From: Eledone cirrhosa
Taxonomy: Eukaryota; Mollusca; Cephalopoda; Octopoda; Eledonidae
Assembly: GCA_964016885.1 (NCBI GenBank)
Contig: OZ024742.1
Location: 6,546,158 to 6,610,157 of the forward strand
DNA length: 64,000 bases
Direction of reading: 5' to 3'
Shown: one piece after another, positions 29,801-43,639 of the stretch
How positions within the stretch are numbered: the stretch's first letter is position 1
Layout of the letters: the number at the start of each line of letters is the position of its first letter
Position numbers and translations under genes: made by a program
Notes under the pieces: model-generated
The model's database searches: none
What the model saw: only the letters and a program-made list of their open reading frames with translations
What the model was told of the DNA's origin: nothing

Positions 29801-32800
29801 TAACATAGTTTGTTAGACTAGTAGTTAGAGGGTTAACCAGAGCAGTTTAGTGATCTATAACATAGTTTCTTACCCTAGTAGTTAGAGGGTTAACCAGAGC
29901 AATTTAGTGATCTATAACATAGTTTGTTAGACTAGTAGCTAGAGGGTTAAGCAGAGCAGTTTAGTGATCTATAACATAGTCTCTTACCCTAGTAGTTAGA
30001 GGGTTAACCAGAGCAGTTTAGTGATCTATAACATGGTTTCCTACCCTAGTATTTCGAGGGTTAACCAGAGCAGTTTAGTGATCTATAACATAGTTTCTTA
30101 CCCTAGTAGTTAGAGGGTTAACCAGAGCAGTTTAGTGATATATAACATAGTCCCTTACCCTAGTAGTTAGAGGGTTAACCAGAGCAGTTTAGTGATCTAT
30201 AACATAGTTTGTTAGACTAGTAGCTAGAGGGTTAACCAGAGCAGTTTTGTGATCTATAACATAGTTTCTTAGCCTAGTAGTTAGAGGGTTAACCAGAGCA
30301 GTTTAGTGATCTATAACATAGTTTCTTACCCTAGTATTTCGAGGGTTAACCAGAGCAGTTTAGTGATCTATAACATAGTTTCTTACCCTAGTAGTTAGAG
30401 GGTTAACCAGAGCAGTTTAGTGATCTATAACATAGTTTCTTACCCTAGTAGTTAGAGGGTTAACCAGAGCAGTTTAGTGATATATAACATAGTTTCTTAC
30501 CCTAGTAGTTAGAGGGTTAACCAGAGCAGTTTAGTGATCTATAACATAGTTTGTTAGACTAGTAGCTAGAGGGTTAAGCAGAGCAGTTTAGTGATCTATA
30601 ACATAGTCTCTTACCCTAGTAGTTAGAGGGTTAACCAGAGCAGTTTAGTGATCTATAACATGGTTTCTTACCCTAGTATTTCGAGGGTTAACCAGAGCAG
30701 TTTAGTGATCTATAACATAGTTTGTTAGACTAGTAGCTAGAGGGTTAACCAGAGCAGTTTAGTGATCTATAACATAGTCTCTTACCCTAGTAGATAGAGG
30801 GTTAACCAGAGCAGTTTAGTGATATATAACATGGTTTCTTACCCTAGTATTTCGAGGGTTAACCAGAGCAGTTTAGTGATCTATAACATAGTTTCTTACC
30901 CTAGTAGTTAGAGGCTTAACCAGAGCAGTTTAGTGATATATAACATAGTTTGTTAGACTAGTATTTAGAGGGTTAACCAGAGCAGTTTAGTGATCTATAA
31001 CATAGTCCCTTACCCTACTATTTCGAGGGTTAACCAGAGCAGTTTAGTGATCTATAACATAGTTTGTTAGACTAGTAGTTAGAGGGTTAACCAGAGCAGT
31101 TTAGTGATCTATAACATAGTTTGTTAGACTAGTAGTTAGAGGGTTAACCAGAGCAGTTTAGTGATCTATAACATAGTTTCTTAGCCTAGTAGTTAGAGGG
31201 TTAAGCAGAGCAGTTTAGTGATCTATAAAATAGTCTCTCACCCTAGTATTTAGAGGGTTAACCAGAGCAGTTTAGTGATCTATAACATAGTCCGTTACCC
31301 TAGTAGTTAGAGTGTTAACCAGAGCAGTTTAGTGATCTATAACATAGTTTCTTACCCTAGTAGTTAGAGGGTTAACCAGAGCAGTTTAGTGATATATAAC
31401 ATAGTCCCTTACCCTAGTAGTTAGAGGGTTAACCAGAGCAGTTTAGTGATCTATAACATAGTTTGTTAGACTAGTAGCTAGAGGGTTAACCAGAGCAGTT
31501 TAGTGATCTATAACATAGTTTCTTACCCTAGAAGTTAATGGGTTAACCAGAGCAGTTTAGTGATATATAACATAGTCCCTTACCCTAGTAGTTAGAGGGT
31601 TAACCAGAGCAGTTTAGTGATCAATAACATAGATTCTTAGCCTAGTAGTTAGAGGGTTAACCAGAGCAGTTTAGTGATATATAACATAGTTTGTTAGACT
31701 AGTAGTTAGAGGGTTAACCAGAGCAGTTTAGTGATCTATAACATAGTTTCTTACCCTAGTAGTTAGAGGGTTAACCAGAGCAGTTTAGTGATCTATAACA
31801 TAGTTTGTTAGACTAGTAGCTAGAGGGTTAAGCAGAGCAGTTTAGTGATCTATAACATAGTCTCTTACCCTAGTAGTTAGAGGGTTAACCAGAGCAGTTT
31901 AGTGATCTATAACATGGTTTCCTACCCTAGTATTTCGAGGGTTAACCAGAGCAGTTTAGTGATCTATAACATAGTTTCTTACCCTAGTAGTTAGAGGGTT
32001 AATCAGAGCAGTTTAGTGATATATAACATAGTCCCTTACCCTAGTAGTTAGAGGGTTAACCAGAGCAGTTTAGTGATCTATAACATAGTTTGTTAGACTA
32101 GTAGCTAGAGGGTTAACCAGAGCAGTTTAGTGATCTATAACATAGTTTCTTAGCCTAGTAGTTAGAGGGTTAACCAGAGCAGTTTAGTGATCTATAACAT
32201 AGTTTCTTACCCTAGTATTTCGAGGGTTAACCAGAGCAGTTTAGTGATCTATAACATAGTTTCTTACCCTAGTAGTTAGAGGGTTAACCAGAGCAGTTTA
32301 GTGATCTATAACATAGTTTCTTACCCTAGTAGTTAGAGGGTTAACCAGAGCAGTTTAGTGATATATAACATAGTTTCTTACCCTAGTAGTTAGAGGGTTA
32401 ACCAGAGCAGTTTAGTGATCTATAACATAGTTTGTTAGACTAGTAGCTAGAGGGTTAACCAGAGCAGTTTAGTGATCTATAACATAGTTTCTTAGCCTAG
32501 TAGTTAGAGGGTTAACCAGAGCAGTTTAGTGATCTATAACATAGTTTCTTACCCTAGTATTTCGAGGGTTAACCAGAGCAGTTTAGTGATCTATAACATA
32601 GTTTCTTACCCTAGTAGTTAGAGGGTTAACCAGAGCAGTTTAGTGATCTATAACATAGTTTCTTACCCTAGTAGTTAGAGGGTTAACCAGAGCAGTTTAG
32701 TGATATATAACATAGTTTCTTACCCTAGTAGTTAGAGGGTTAACCAGAGCAGTTTAGTGATCTATAACATAGTTTGTTAGACTAGTAGCTAGAGGGTTAA

Positions 32801-34988
32801 GCAGAGCAGTTTAGTGATCTATAACATAGTCTCTTACCCTAGTAGTTAGAGGGTTAACCAGAGCAGTTTAGTGATCTATAACATGGTTTCTTACCCTAGT
32901 ATTTCGAGGGTTAACCAGAGCAGTTTAGTGATCTATAACATAGTTTGTTAGACTAGTAGCTAGAGGGTTAACCAGAGCAGTTTAGTGATCTATAACATAG
33001 TCTCTTACCCTAGTAGATAGAGGGTTAACCAGAGCAGTTTAGTGATATATAACATGGTTTCTTACCCTAGTATTTCGAGGGTTAACCAGAGCAGTTTAGT
33101 GATCTATAACATAGTTTCTTACCCTAGTAGTTAGAGGCTTAACCAGAGCAGTTTAGTGATATATAACATAGTTTGTTAGACTAGTAGTTAGAGGGTTAAC
33201 CAGAGCAGTTTAGTGATCTATAACATAGTCCCTTACCCTACTATTTCGAGGGTTAACCAGAGCAGTTTAGTGATCTATAACATAGTTTGTTAGACTAGTA
33301 GTTAGAGGGTTAACCAGAGCAGTTTAGTGATCTATAACATAGTTTGTTAGACTAGTAGTTAGAGGGTTAACCAGAGCAGTTTAGTGATCTATAACATAGT
33401 TTCTTAGCCTAGTAGTTAGAGGGTTAAGCAGAGCAGTTTAGTGATCTATAAAATAGTCTCTCACCCTAGTATTTAGAGGGTTAACCAGAGCAGTTTAGTG
33501 ATCTATAACATGGTTTCTTACCCTAGTATTTCGAGGGTTAACCAGAGCAGTTTAGTGATCTATAACATAGTTTCTTACCTTAGTAGTTAGAGGGTTAACC
33601 AGAGCAGTTTAGTGATCTATAACATAGTCCGTTACCCTAGTAGTTAGAGTGTTAACCAGAGCAGTTTAGTGATCTATAACATAGTTTCTTACCCTAGTAG
33701 TTAGAGGGTTAACCAGAGCAGTTTAGTGATATATAACATAGTCCCTTACCCTAGTAGTTAGAGGGTTAACCAGAGCAGTTTAGTGATCTATAACATAGTT
33801 TGTTAGACTAGTAGCTAGAGGGTTAACCAGAGCAGTTTAGTGATCTATAACATAGTTTCTTACCCTAGAAGTTAATGGGTTAACCAGAGCAGTTTAGTGA
33901 TATATAACATAGTCCCTTACCCTAGTAGTTAGAGGGTTAACCAGAGCAGTTTAGTGATCAATAACATAGATTCTTAGCCTAGTAGTTAGAGGGTTAACCA
34001 GAGCAGTTTAGTGATATATAACATAGTTTGTTAGACTAGTAGTTAGAGGGTTAACCAGAGCAGTTTAGTGATCTATAACATAGTTTCTTACCCTAGTAGT
34101 TAGAGGGTTAACCAGAGCAGTTTAGTGATCTATAACATAGTTTGTTAGACTAGTAGCTAGAGGGTTAAGCAGAGCAGTTTAGTGATCTATAACATAGTCT
34201 CTTACCCTAGTAGTTAGAGGGTTAACCAGAGCAGTTTAGTGATCTATAACATGGTTTCCTACCCTAGTATTTCGAGGGTTAACCAGAGCAGTTTAGTGAT
34301 CTATAACATAGTTTCTTACCCTAGTAGTTAGAGGGTTAATCAGAGCAGTTTAGTGATATATAACATAGTCCCTTACCCTAGTAGTTAGAGGGTTAACCAG
34401 AGCAGTTTAGTGATCTATAACATAGTTTGTTAGACTAGTAGCTAGAGGGTTAACCAGAGCAGTTTAGTGATCTATAACATAGTTTCTTAGCCTAGTAGTT
34501 AGAGGGTTAACCAGAGCAGTTTAGTGATCTATAACATAGTTTCTTACCCTAGTATTTCGAGGGTTAACCAGAGCAGTTTAGTGATCTATAACATAGTTTC
34601 TTACCCTAGTAGTTAGAGGGTTAACCAGAGCAGTTTAGTGATCTATAACATAGTTTCTTACCCTAGTAGTTAGAGGGTTAACCAGAGCAGTTTAGTGATA
34701 TATAACATAGTTTCTTACCCTAGTAGTTAGAGGGTTAACCAGAGCAGTTTAGTGATCTATAACATAGTTTGTTAGACTAGTAGCTAGAGGGTTAAGCAGA
34801 GCAGTTTAGTGATCTATAACATAGTCTCTTACCCTAGTAGTTAGAGGGTTAACCAGAGCAGTTTAGTGATCTATAACATAGTTTGTTAGACTAGTAGTTA
34901 GAGGGTTAACCAGAGCAGTTTAGTGATCTATAACATAGTTTCTTAGCCTAGTAGTTAGAGGGTTAAGCAGAGCAGTTTAGTGATCTAT
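26838..34988. repeat. Higher-order repeat block, 38-39 monomers per unit
   Basis: The unusual monomer with AAAATAGTCTCTCACC occurs at 26,838, 29,061, 31,227, 33,450 and 34,989. The spacings are 2,223, 2,166, 2,223 and 1,539 bp, which are exactly 39, 38, 39 and 27 monomers. The intervening variants, such as the CATAGATTCTTAGCC and ACCTTAGTAG types, also recur in similar order. This is classic higher-order structure in which multi-monomer blocks, not single monomers, are the unit of amplification. Confidence 0.82.
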
Positions 34989-37900
34989 AAAATAGTCTCT
35001 CACCCTAGTAGTTAGAGGGTTAACCAGAGCAGTTTAGTGATCTATAACATGGTTTCTTACCCTAGTATTTCGAGGGTTAACCAGAGCAGTTTAGTGATCT
35101 ATAACATAGTTTCTTACCTTAGTAGTTAGAGGGTTAACCAGAGCAGTTTACTGATCTATAACATAGTCCGTTACCCTAGTAGTTAGAGTGTTAACCAGAG
35201 CAGTTTAGTGATCTATAACATAGTTTCTTGCCCTAGTAGTTAGAGGGTTAACCAGAGCAGTTTAGTGATATATAACATAGTCCCTTACCCTAGTAGTTAG
35301 AGGGTTAACCAGAGCAGTTTAGTGATCTATAACATAGTTTGTTAGACTAGTAGCTAGAGGGTTAACCAGAGCAGTTTAGTGATCTATAACATAGTTTCTT
35401 ACCCTAGTAGTTAATGCGTTAACCAGAGCAGTTTAGTGATATATAACATAGTCCCTTACCCTAGTAGTTAGAGGGTTAACCAGAGCAGTTTAGTGATCAA
35501 TAACATAGATTCTTAGCCTAGTAGTTAGAGGGTTAACCAGAGCAGTTTAGTGATATATAACATAGTTTGTTAGACTAGTAGTTAGAGGGTTAACCAGAGC
35601 AGTTTAGTGATCTATAACATAGTTTCTTACCCTAGTAGTTAGAGGGTTAACCAGAGCAGTTTAGTGATCTATAACATAGTTTGTTAGACTAGTAGCTAGA
35701 GGGTTAAGCAGAGCAGTTTAGTGATCTATAACATAGTCTCTTACCCTAGTAGTTAGAGGGTTAACCAGAGCAGTTTAGTGATCTATAACATGGTTTCCTA
35801 CACTAGTATTTCGAGGGTTAACCAGAGCAGTTTAGTGATCTATAACATAGTTTCTTACCCTAGTAGTTAGAGGGTTAATCAGAGCAGTTTAGTGATATAT
35901 AACATAGTCCCTTACCCTAGTAGTTAGAGGGTTAACCAGAGCAGTTTAGTGATCTATAACATAGTTTGTTAGACTAGTAGCTAGAGGGTTAACCAGAGCA
36001 GTTTAGTGATCTATAACATAGTTTCTTACCCTAGTATTTCGAGGGTTAACCAGAGCAGTTTAGTGATCTATAACATAGTTTCTTACCCTAGTAGTTAGAG
36101 GGTTAACCAGAGCAGTTTAGTGATCTATAACATAGTTTCTTACCCTAGTAGTTAGAGGGTTAACCAGAGCAGTTTAGTGATATATAACATAGTTTCTTAC
36201 CCTAGTAGTTAGAGGGTTAACCAGAGCAGTTTAGTGATCTATAACATAGTTTGTTAGACTAGTAGTTAGAGGGTTAAGCAGAGCACTTTAGTGATCTATA
36301 ACATAGTCTCTTACCCTAGTAGTTAGAGGGTTAACCAGAGCAGTTTAGTGATCTATAACATGGTTTCTTACCCTAGTATTTCGAGGGTTAACCAGAGCAG
36401 TTTAGTGATCTATAACATAGTTTGTTAGACTAGTAGCTAGAGGGTTAACCAGAGCAGTTTACTGATCTATAACATAGTCTCTTACCCTAGTAGATAGAGG
36501 GTTAACCAGAGCAGTTTAGTGATATATAACATGGTTTCTTACCCTAGTATTTCGAGGGTTAACCAGAGCAGTTTAGTGATCTATAACATAGTTTCTTACC
36601 CTAGTAGTTAGAGGCTTAACCAGAGCGGTTTAGTGATATATAACATAGTCCCTTACCCTAGTAGTTAGAGGGTTAACCAGAGCAGTTTAGTGATCAATAA
36701 CATAGATTCTTAGCCTAGTAGTTAGAGGGTTAACCAGAGCAGTTTAGTGATATATAACATAGTTTGTTAGACTAGTAGTTAGAGGGTTAACCAGAGCAGT
36801 TTAGTGATCTATAACATAGTTTCTTACCCTAGTAGTTAGAGGGTTAACCAGAGCAGTTTAGTGATCTATAACATAGTTTGTTAGACTAGTAGCTAGAGGG
36901 TTAAGCAGAGCAGTTTAGTGATCTATAACATAGTCTCTTACCCTAGTAGTTAGAGGGTTAACCAGAGCAGTTTAGTGATCTATAACATGGTTTCCTACCC
37001 TAGTATTTCGAGGGTTAACCAGAGCAGTTTAGTGATCTATAACATAGTTTCTTACCCTAGTAGTTAGAGGGTTAATCAGAGCAGTTTAGTGATATATAAC
37101 ATAGTCCCTTACCCTAGTAGTTAGAGGGTTAACCAGAGCAGTTTAGTGATCTATAACATAGTTTGTTAGACTAGTAGCTAGAGGGTTAACCAGAGCAGTT
37201 TAGTGATCTATAACATAGTTTCTTACCCTAGTATTTCGAGGGTTAACCAGAGCAGTTTAGTGATCTATAACATAGTTTCTTACCCTAGTAGTTAGAGGGT
37301 TAACCAGAGCAGTTTAGTGATCTATAACATAGTTTCTTACCCTAGTAGTTAGAGGGTTAACCAGAGCAGTTTAGTGATATATAACATAGTTTCTTACCCT
37401 AGTAGTTAGAGGGTTAACCAGAGCAGTTTAGTGATCTATAACATAGTTTGTTAGACTAGTAGCTAGAGGGTTAAGCAGAGCACTTTAGTGATCTATAACA
37501 TAGTCTCTTACCCTAGTAGTTAGAGGGTTAACCAGAGCAGTTTAGTGATCTATAACATGGATTCTTACCCTAGTATTTCGAGGGTTAACCAGAGCAGTTT
37601 AGTGATCTATAACATAGTTTGTTAGACTAGTAGCTAGAGGGTTAACCAGAGCAGTTTAGTGATCTATAACATAGTCTCTTACCCTAGTAGATAGAGGGTT
37701 AACCAGAGCAGTTTAGTGATATATAACATGGTTTCTTACCCTAGTATTTAGAGGGTTAACCAGAGCAGTTTAGTGATCTATAACATAGTTTCTTACCCTA
37801 GTAGTTAGAGGCTTAACCAGAGCGGTTTAGTGATATATAACATAGTTTGTTAGACTAGTAGTTAGAGGGTTAACCAGAGCAGTTTAGTGATCTATAACAT

Positions 37901-40900
37901 AGTCCCTTACCCTAGTATTTCGAGGGTTAACCAGAGCAGTTTAGTGATCTATAACATAGTTTGTTAGACTAGTAGTTAGAGGGTTAACCAGAGCAGTTTA
38001 GTGATCTATAACATAGTTTGTTAGACTAGTAGTTAGAGGGTTAACCAGAGCAGTTTAGTGATCTATAACATAGTTTCTTAGCCTAGTAGTTAGAGGGTTA
38101 AGCAGAGCAGTTTAGTGATCTATAAAATAGTCTCTCACCCTAGTAGTTAGAGGGTTAACCAGAGCAGTTTAGTGATCTATAACATGGTTTCTTACCCTAG
38201 TATTTCGAGGGTTAACCAGAGCAGTTTAGTGATCTATAACATAGTTTCTTACCTTAGTAGTTAGAGGGTTAACCAGAGCAGTTTAGTGATCTATAACATA
38301 GTCCGTTACCCTAGTAGTTAGAGTGTTAACCAGAGCAGTTTAGTGATCTATAACATAGTTTCTTACCCTAGTAGTTAGAGGGTTAACCAGAGGAGTTTAG
38401 TGATATATAACATAGTCCCTTACCCTAGTAGTTAGAGGGTTAACCAGAGCAGTTTAGTGATCTATAACATAGTTTGTTAGACTAGGAGCTAGAGGGTTAA
38501 CCAGAGCAGTTTAGTGATCTATAACATAGTTTCTTACCCTAGTAGTTAATGGGTTAACCAGAGCAGTTTAGTGCTATATAACATAGTCCCTTACCCTAGT
38601 AGTTAGAGGGTTAACCAGAGCAGTTTAGTGATCAATAACATAGATTCTTAGCCTAGTAGTTAGAGGGTTAACCAGAGCAGTTTAGTGATCTATAACATAG
38701 TTTGTTAGACTAGTAGCTAGAGGGTTAACCAGAGCAGTTTAGTGATCTATAACATAGTTTCTTACCCTAGTAGTTAATGGGTTAACCAGAGCAGTTTAGT
38801 GATCTATAACTTAGTTTTTACCCTAGTAGCTAGAGGGTTAACCAGAGCAGTTTAGTGATCTATAACATAGTTTCTTACCCTAGTAGTTAGCGGGTTAACC
38901 AGAGCAGTTTAGTGATCTATAACATGGTTTCGTACCCTAGTATTTCGAGGGTTAACCAGAGCAGTTTAGTGATCTATAACATAGTTTGTTAGACTAGTAG
39001 CTAGAGGGTTAAATAGAGCAGTTTAGTGATGTATAACTTGGTTTCTTTGCCTAGTAGTTAGAGGGTTAACCAGAGCAGTTTATTGATCTATAACATAGTT
39101 TCTTACCCAAGTAGTTAGAGGGTTAACCAGAGCAGTTTAGTGATCTATAACATAGTTCCTTAACCTAGTAGTTAGAGGGTTAACCAGAGCAGTTTAGTGA
39201 TGTATAACATAGTTCCTTACCCTAGTAATTAGAGGCTTAACCAGAGCAGTTTAGTGATCTATAACATGGTTTCTTACCCTAGTAGGTAGAGGGTTAACCA
39301 GAACTGTTTAGTGATCTATAACATAGTTCCTTACCCTAGTAGTTAGAGGGTTACCCCGTGCAGTTTAGTGATATATAACATAGTTCCTTACCCTAGTAGT
39401 TAGAGGGGTAAGCAGAGCAGTTTAGTGATCTATAACATATTTTCATACCCTAGTAGTTAGAGGGTTAAGCAGAGCAGTTTAGTGATATATAACATAGTTC
39501 CTTACCCTAGTAGTTAGAGGGTTAAGCAGAGCAGTTTAGTGATATATAACATAGTTCCTTACCCTAGTAGTTAGAGGGTTAAACAGTACAGTTTAGTGAT
39601 CTATAACATAGTTTCTTAGACTAGTAGTTAGAGGGTTAACCAGAGCAGTTTAGTCATATATAACATAGTTCCTTACCCTAGTAGTTAGAGGGTTAACCAG
39701 AGGAGTTTAGTGATATATAAGATAGTTCCTTACCCTAGTAGTTAGAGGGTTAACCAGAGCAGTTTAGTGATATATAACATAGTCCCTTACACTATTAGTT
39801 AGAGGGTTAACCAGAGCAGTTTAGTGATCTATAACATAGTTCCTTACCCTAGTAGTTAGAGTGTTAACCAGAGCAGTTTAGTGATCAATGACACAGTTCC
39901 TTACCCTAGTAGTTAGAGGGTTAACCAGAGCAGTTTAGTGATGTATAACATAGTTCCTTACCCTAGTAATTAGAGGGTTAACCAGAGCAGTTTAGTGATC
40001 TATAACATGGTTTCTTACCCTAGTAGGTAGAGGGTTAACCAGAACTGTTTAGTGATCTATAACATAGTTCCTTACCCTAGTAGTTAGAGGGTTACCCCGT
40101 GCAGTTTAGTGATATATAACATAGTTCCTTACCCTAGTAGTTAGAGGGTTAAGCAGAGCAGTTTAGTGATCTATAACATAGTTTCATACCCTAGTAGTTA
40201 GAGGGTTAAGCAGAGCAGTTTAGTGATATATAACATAGTTCCTTACCCTAGTAGTTAGAGGGTAAAGCAGAGCAGTTTAGTGATATATAACATAGTTCCT
40301 TACCCTAGTAGTTAGAGGGTTAAACGGTACAGTTTAGTGATCTATAACATAGTTTCTTAGACTAGTAGTTAGAGGGTTAACCAGAGCAGTTTAGTCATAT
40401 ATAACATAGTTCCTTACCCTAGTAGTTAGAGGGTTAACCAGAGGAGTTTAGTGATATATAAGATAGTTCCTTACCCTAGTAGTTAGAGGGTTAACCAGAA
40501 CAGTTTAGTGATATATAACATAGTCCCTTACCCTAGTAGTTAGAGGGTTAACCAGAGCAGTTTAGTGATCTATAACATAGTGCCTTACCCTAGTAGTTAG
40601 AGGGTTAACCAGAGCAGTTTAGTGATCAATGACACAGTTCCTTACCCTAGTAGTTAGAGGTTTAACCAGAGCAGTTTAGTGATCTATAACATAGTTTGTT
40701 AGACTAGTAGCTAGAGGGTTAACCAGAGCAGTTTAGTGATCTATAACATAGTCTCTTACCCTAGTAGATAGAGGGTTAACCAGAGCAGTTTAGTGATCTA
40801 TAACATGGTTTCTTACCCTAGTATTTCGAGGGTTAACCAGAGCAGTTTAGTGATATATAACATAGTTTCTTACCCTAGTAGTTAGAGGGTTAACCAGAGC

Positions 40901-43639
40901 AGTTTAGTGATATATAACATAGTCCCTTACCCTAGTAGTTAGAGGGTTAACCAGAGCAGTTTAGTGATATATAACATAGTCCCTTACCCTAGTAGTTAGA
41001 GGGTTAACCAGAGCAGTTTAGTGATCTATAACATAGTTCCTTACCCTAGTAGTTAGAGGGTTAACCAGAGCAGTTTAGTGATCAATGACACATTTCCTTA
41101 CCCTAGTAGTTAGAGGGTTAACCAGAGCAGTTTAGTGATGTATAACATAGTTCCTTACCCTAGTAATTAGAGGGTTAACCAGAGCAGTTTAGTGATCTAT
41201 AACATGGTTTCTTACCCTAGTATGTAGAGGGTTAACCAGAACTGTTTAGTGATCTATAACATAGTTCCTTACCCTAGTAGTTAGAGGGTTACCCCGTGCA
41301 GTTTAGTGATATATAACATAGTTCCTTACCCTAGTAGTTAGAGGGTTAAGCAGAGCAGTTTAGTGATCTATAACATAGTTTCTTAGACTAGTAGTTAGAG
41401 GGTTAACCAGAGCAGTTTAGTGATCAATGACACAGTTCCTTACCCTAGTAGTTAGAGGGTTAACCAGAGCAGTTTAGTGATCTATAACATAGTTTGTTAG
41501 ACTAGTAGCTAGAGGGTTAACCAGAGCAGTTTAGTGATCTATAACATAGTCTCTTACCCTAGTAGATAGAGGGTTAACCAGAGCAGTTTAGTGATCTATA
41601 ACATGGTTTCTTACCCTAGTATTTCGAGGGTTAACCAGAGCAGTTTAGTGATATATAACATAGTTTCTTACCCTAGTAGTTAGAGGGTTAACCAGAGCAG
41701 TTTAGTGATATATAACATAGACCCTTACCCTAGTAGTTAGAGGCTTAACCAGAGCAATTTAGTGATCTATAACATAGTTTCTTACCCTAGTAGTTAATGG
41801 GTTAACCAGAGCAGTTTAGTGATATATCACATAGTCCCTTACCCTAGTACTTAGCGGGTTAACCAGAGCAGTTTAGTGATCTATAACATAGTTTGTTAGA
41901 CTAGTAGCTAGAGGGTTAATCAGAGCAGCTTAGTGATCTATAACATAGTTTCTTAGCCTAGTAGTTAGAGGGTTAACCAGAGCAGTTTAGTGATCTATAA
42001 CATAGTTTCTTAGCCTAGTAGTTAGAGGGTTAACCAGAGCAGTTTAGTGATCTATAACTTAGTTTTTACCCTAGTAGCTAGAGGGTTAACCAGAGCAGTT
42101 TAGTGATCTATAACATAGTTTCTTACCCTAGTAGTTAGAGGGTTAACCAGAGCAGTTTAGTGATCTATAACATGGTTCCGTACCCTAGTATTTCGAGGGT
42201 TAACCAGAGCAGTTTAGTGATCAATAACATAGTTTGTTAGACTAGTAGCTAGAGGGTTAACCAGAGCAGTTTAGTGATGTATAACTTGGTTTATTTGCCT
42301 AGTAGTTATAGGGTTAACCAGAGCAGTTTAGTGATCTATAACATAGTTTCTTACCCAAGTAGTTAGAGGGTTAACCAGAGCAGTTTAGTGATATATAACA
42401 TAGTTGCTTACCCTAGTAGTTAGAGGGTTAACCAGAGCAGTTTAGTGATCTATAACATAGTTCCTTAACCTAGTAGTTAGAGGGTTAACTAGAGCAGTTT
42501 AGTGATCAATAACATAGTTCCTTAACCTAGTAGTTAGAGGGTTAACCAGAGAAGTTTAGTGATGTATAACATAGTTCCTTACCCTAGTAATTAGAGGGTT
42601 AACCAGAGCAGTTTAGTGATCTATAACATGGTTTCTTACCCTAGTAGGTAGAGGGTTAACCAGAACTGTTTAGTGATCTATAACATAGTTCCTTACCCTA
42701 GTAGTTAGAGGGTTACCCGTGCAGTTTAGTGATATATAACATAGTTCCTTACCCTAGTAGTTAGAGGGTTAAGCAGAGCAGTTTAGTGATCTATAACATA
42801 GTTTCATACCCTAGTAGTTAGAGGGTTAAGCAGAGCAGTTTAGTGATATATAACATAGTTCCTTACCCTAGTAGTTAGAGGGTTAAGCAGAGCAGTTTAG
42901 TGATATATAACATAGTTCCTTACCCTAGTAGTTAGAGGGTTAACCAGTACAGTTTAGTGATCTATAACATAGTTTCTTAGACTAGTAGTTAGAGGGTTAA
43001 CAAGAGCAGTTTAGTCATATATAACATAGTTCCTTACCCTAGTAGTTAGAGGGTTAACCAGAGGAGTTTAGTGATATATAAGATAGTTCCTTACCCTAGT
43101 AGTTAGAGGGTTAACCAGAGCAGTTTAGTGATATATAACATAGTCCCTTACCCTAGTAGTTAGAGGGTTAACCAGAGCAGTTTAGTGATCTATAACATAG
43201 TTCCTTACCCTAGTAGTTAGAGGGTTAACCAGAGCAGTTTAGTGATCAATGACACAGTTCCTTACCCTAGTAGTTAGAGGTTTAACCAGAGCAGTTTAGT
43301 GATCTATAACATAGTTTGTTAGACTAGTATCTAGAGGGTTAACCAGAGCAGTTTTGTGATCTATAACATAGTCTCTTACCCTAGTAGTTAGAGGGTTAAC
43401 CAGAGCAGTTTAGTGATCTATAACATAGTTTCTTACCCTAGTAGTTAGAGGGTTAACCAGAGCAGTTTAGTGATATATAACATAGTTTCTTACCCTAGTA
43501 GTTAGAGTGTTAACCAGAGCAGTTTAGTGATCTATAACATAGTTTGTTAGTCTAGTAGCTAGAGGGTTAAGCAGAGCAGTTTAGTGATCTATAACATAGT
43601 CTCTTACCCTAGTAGTTAGAGGGTTAACCAGAGCAATTT

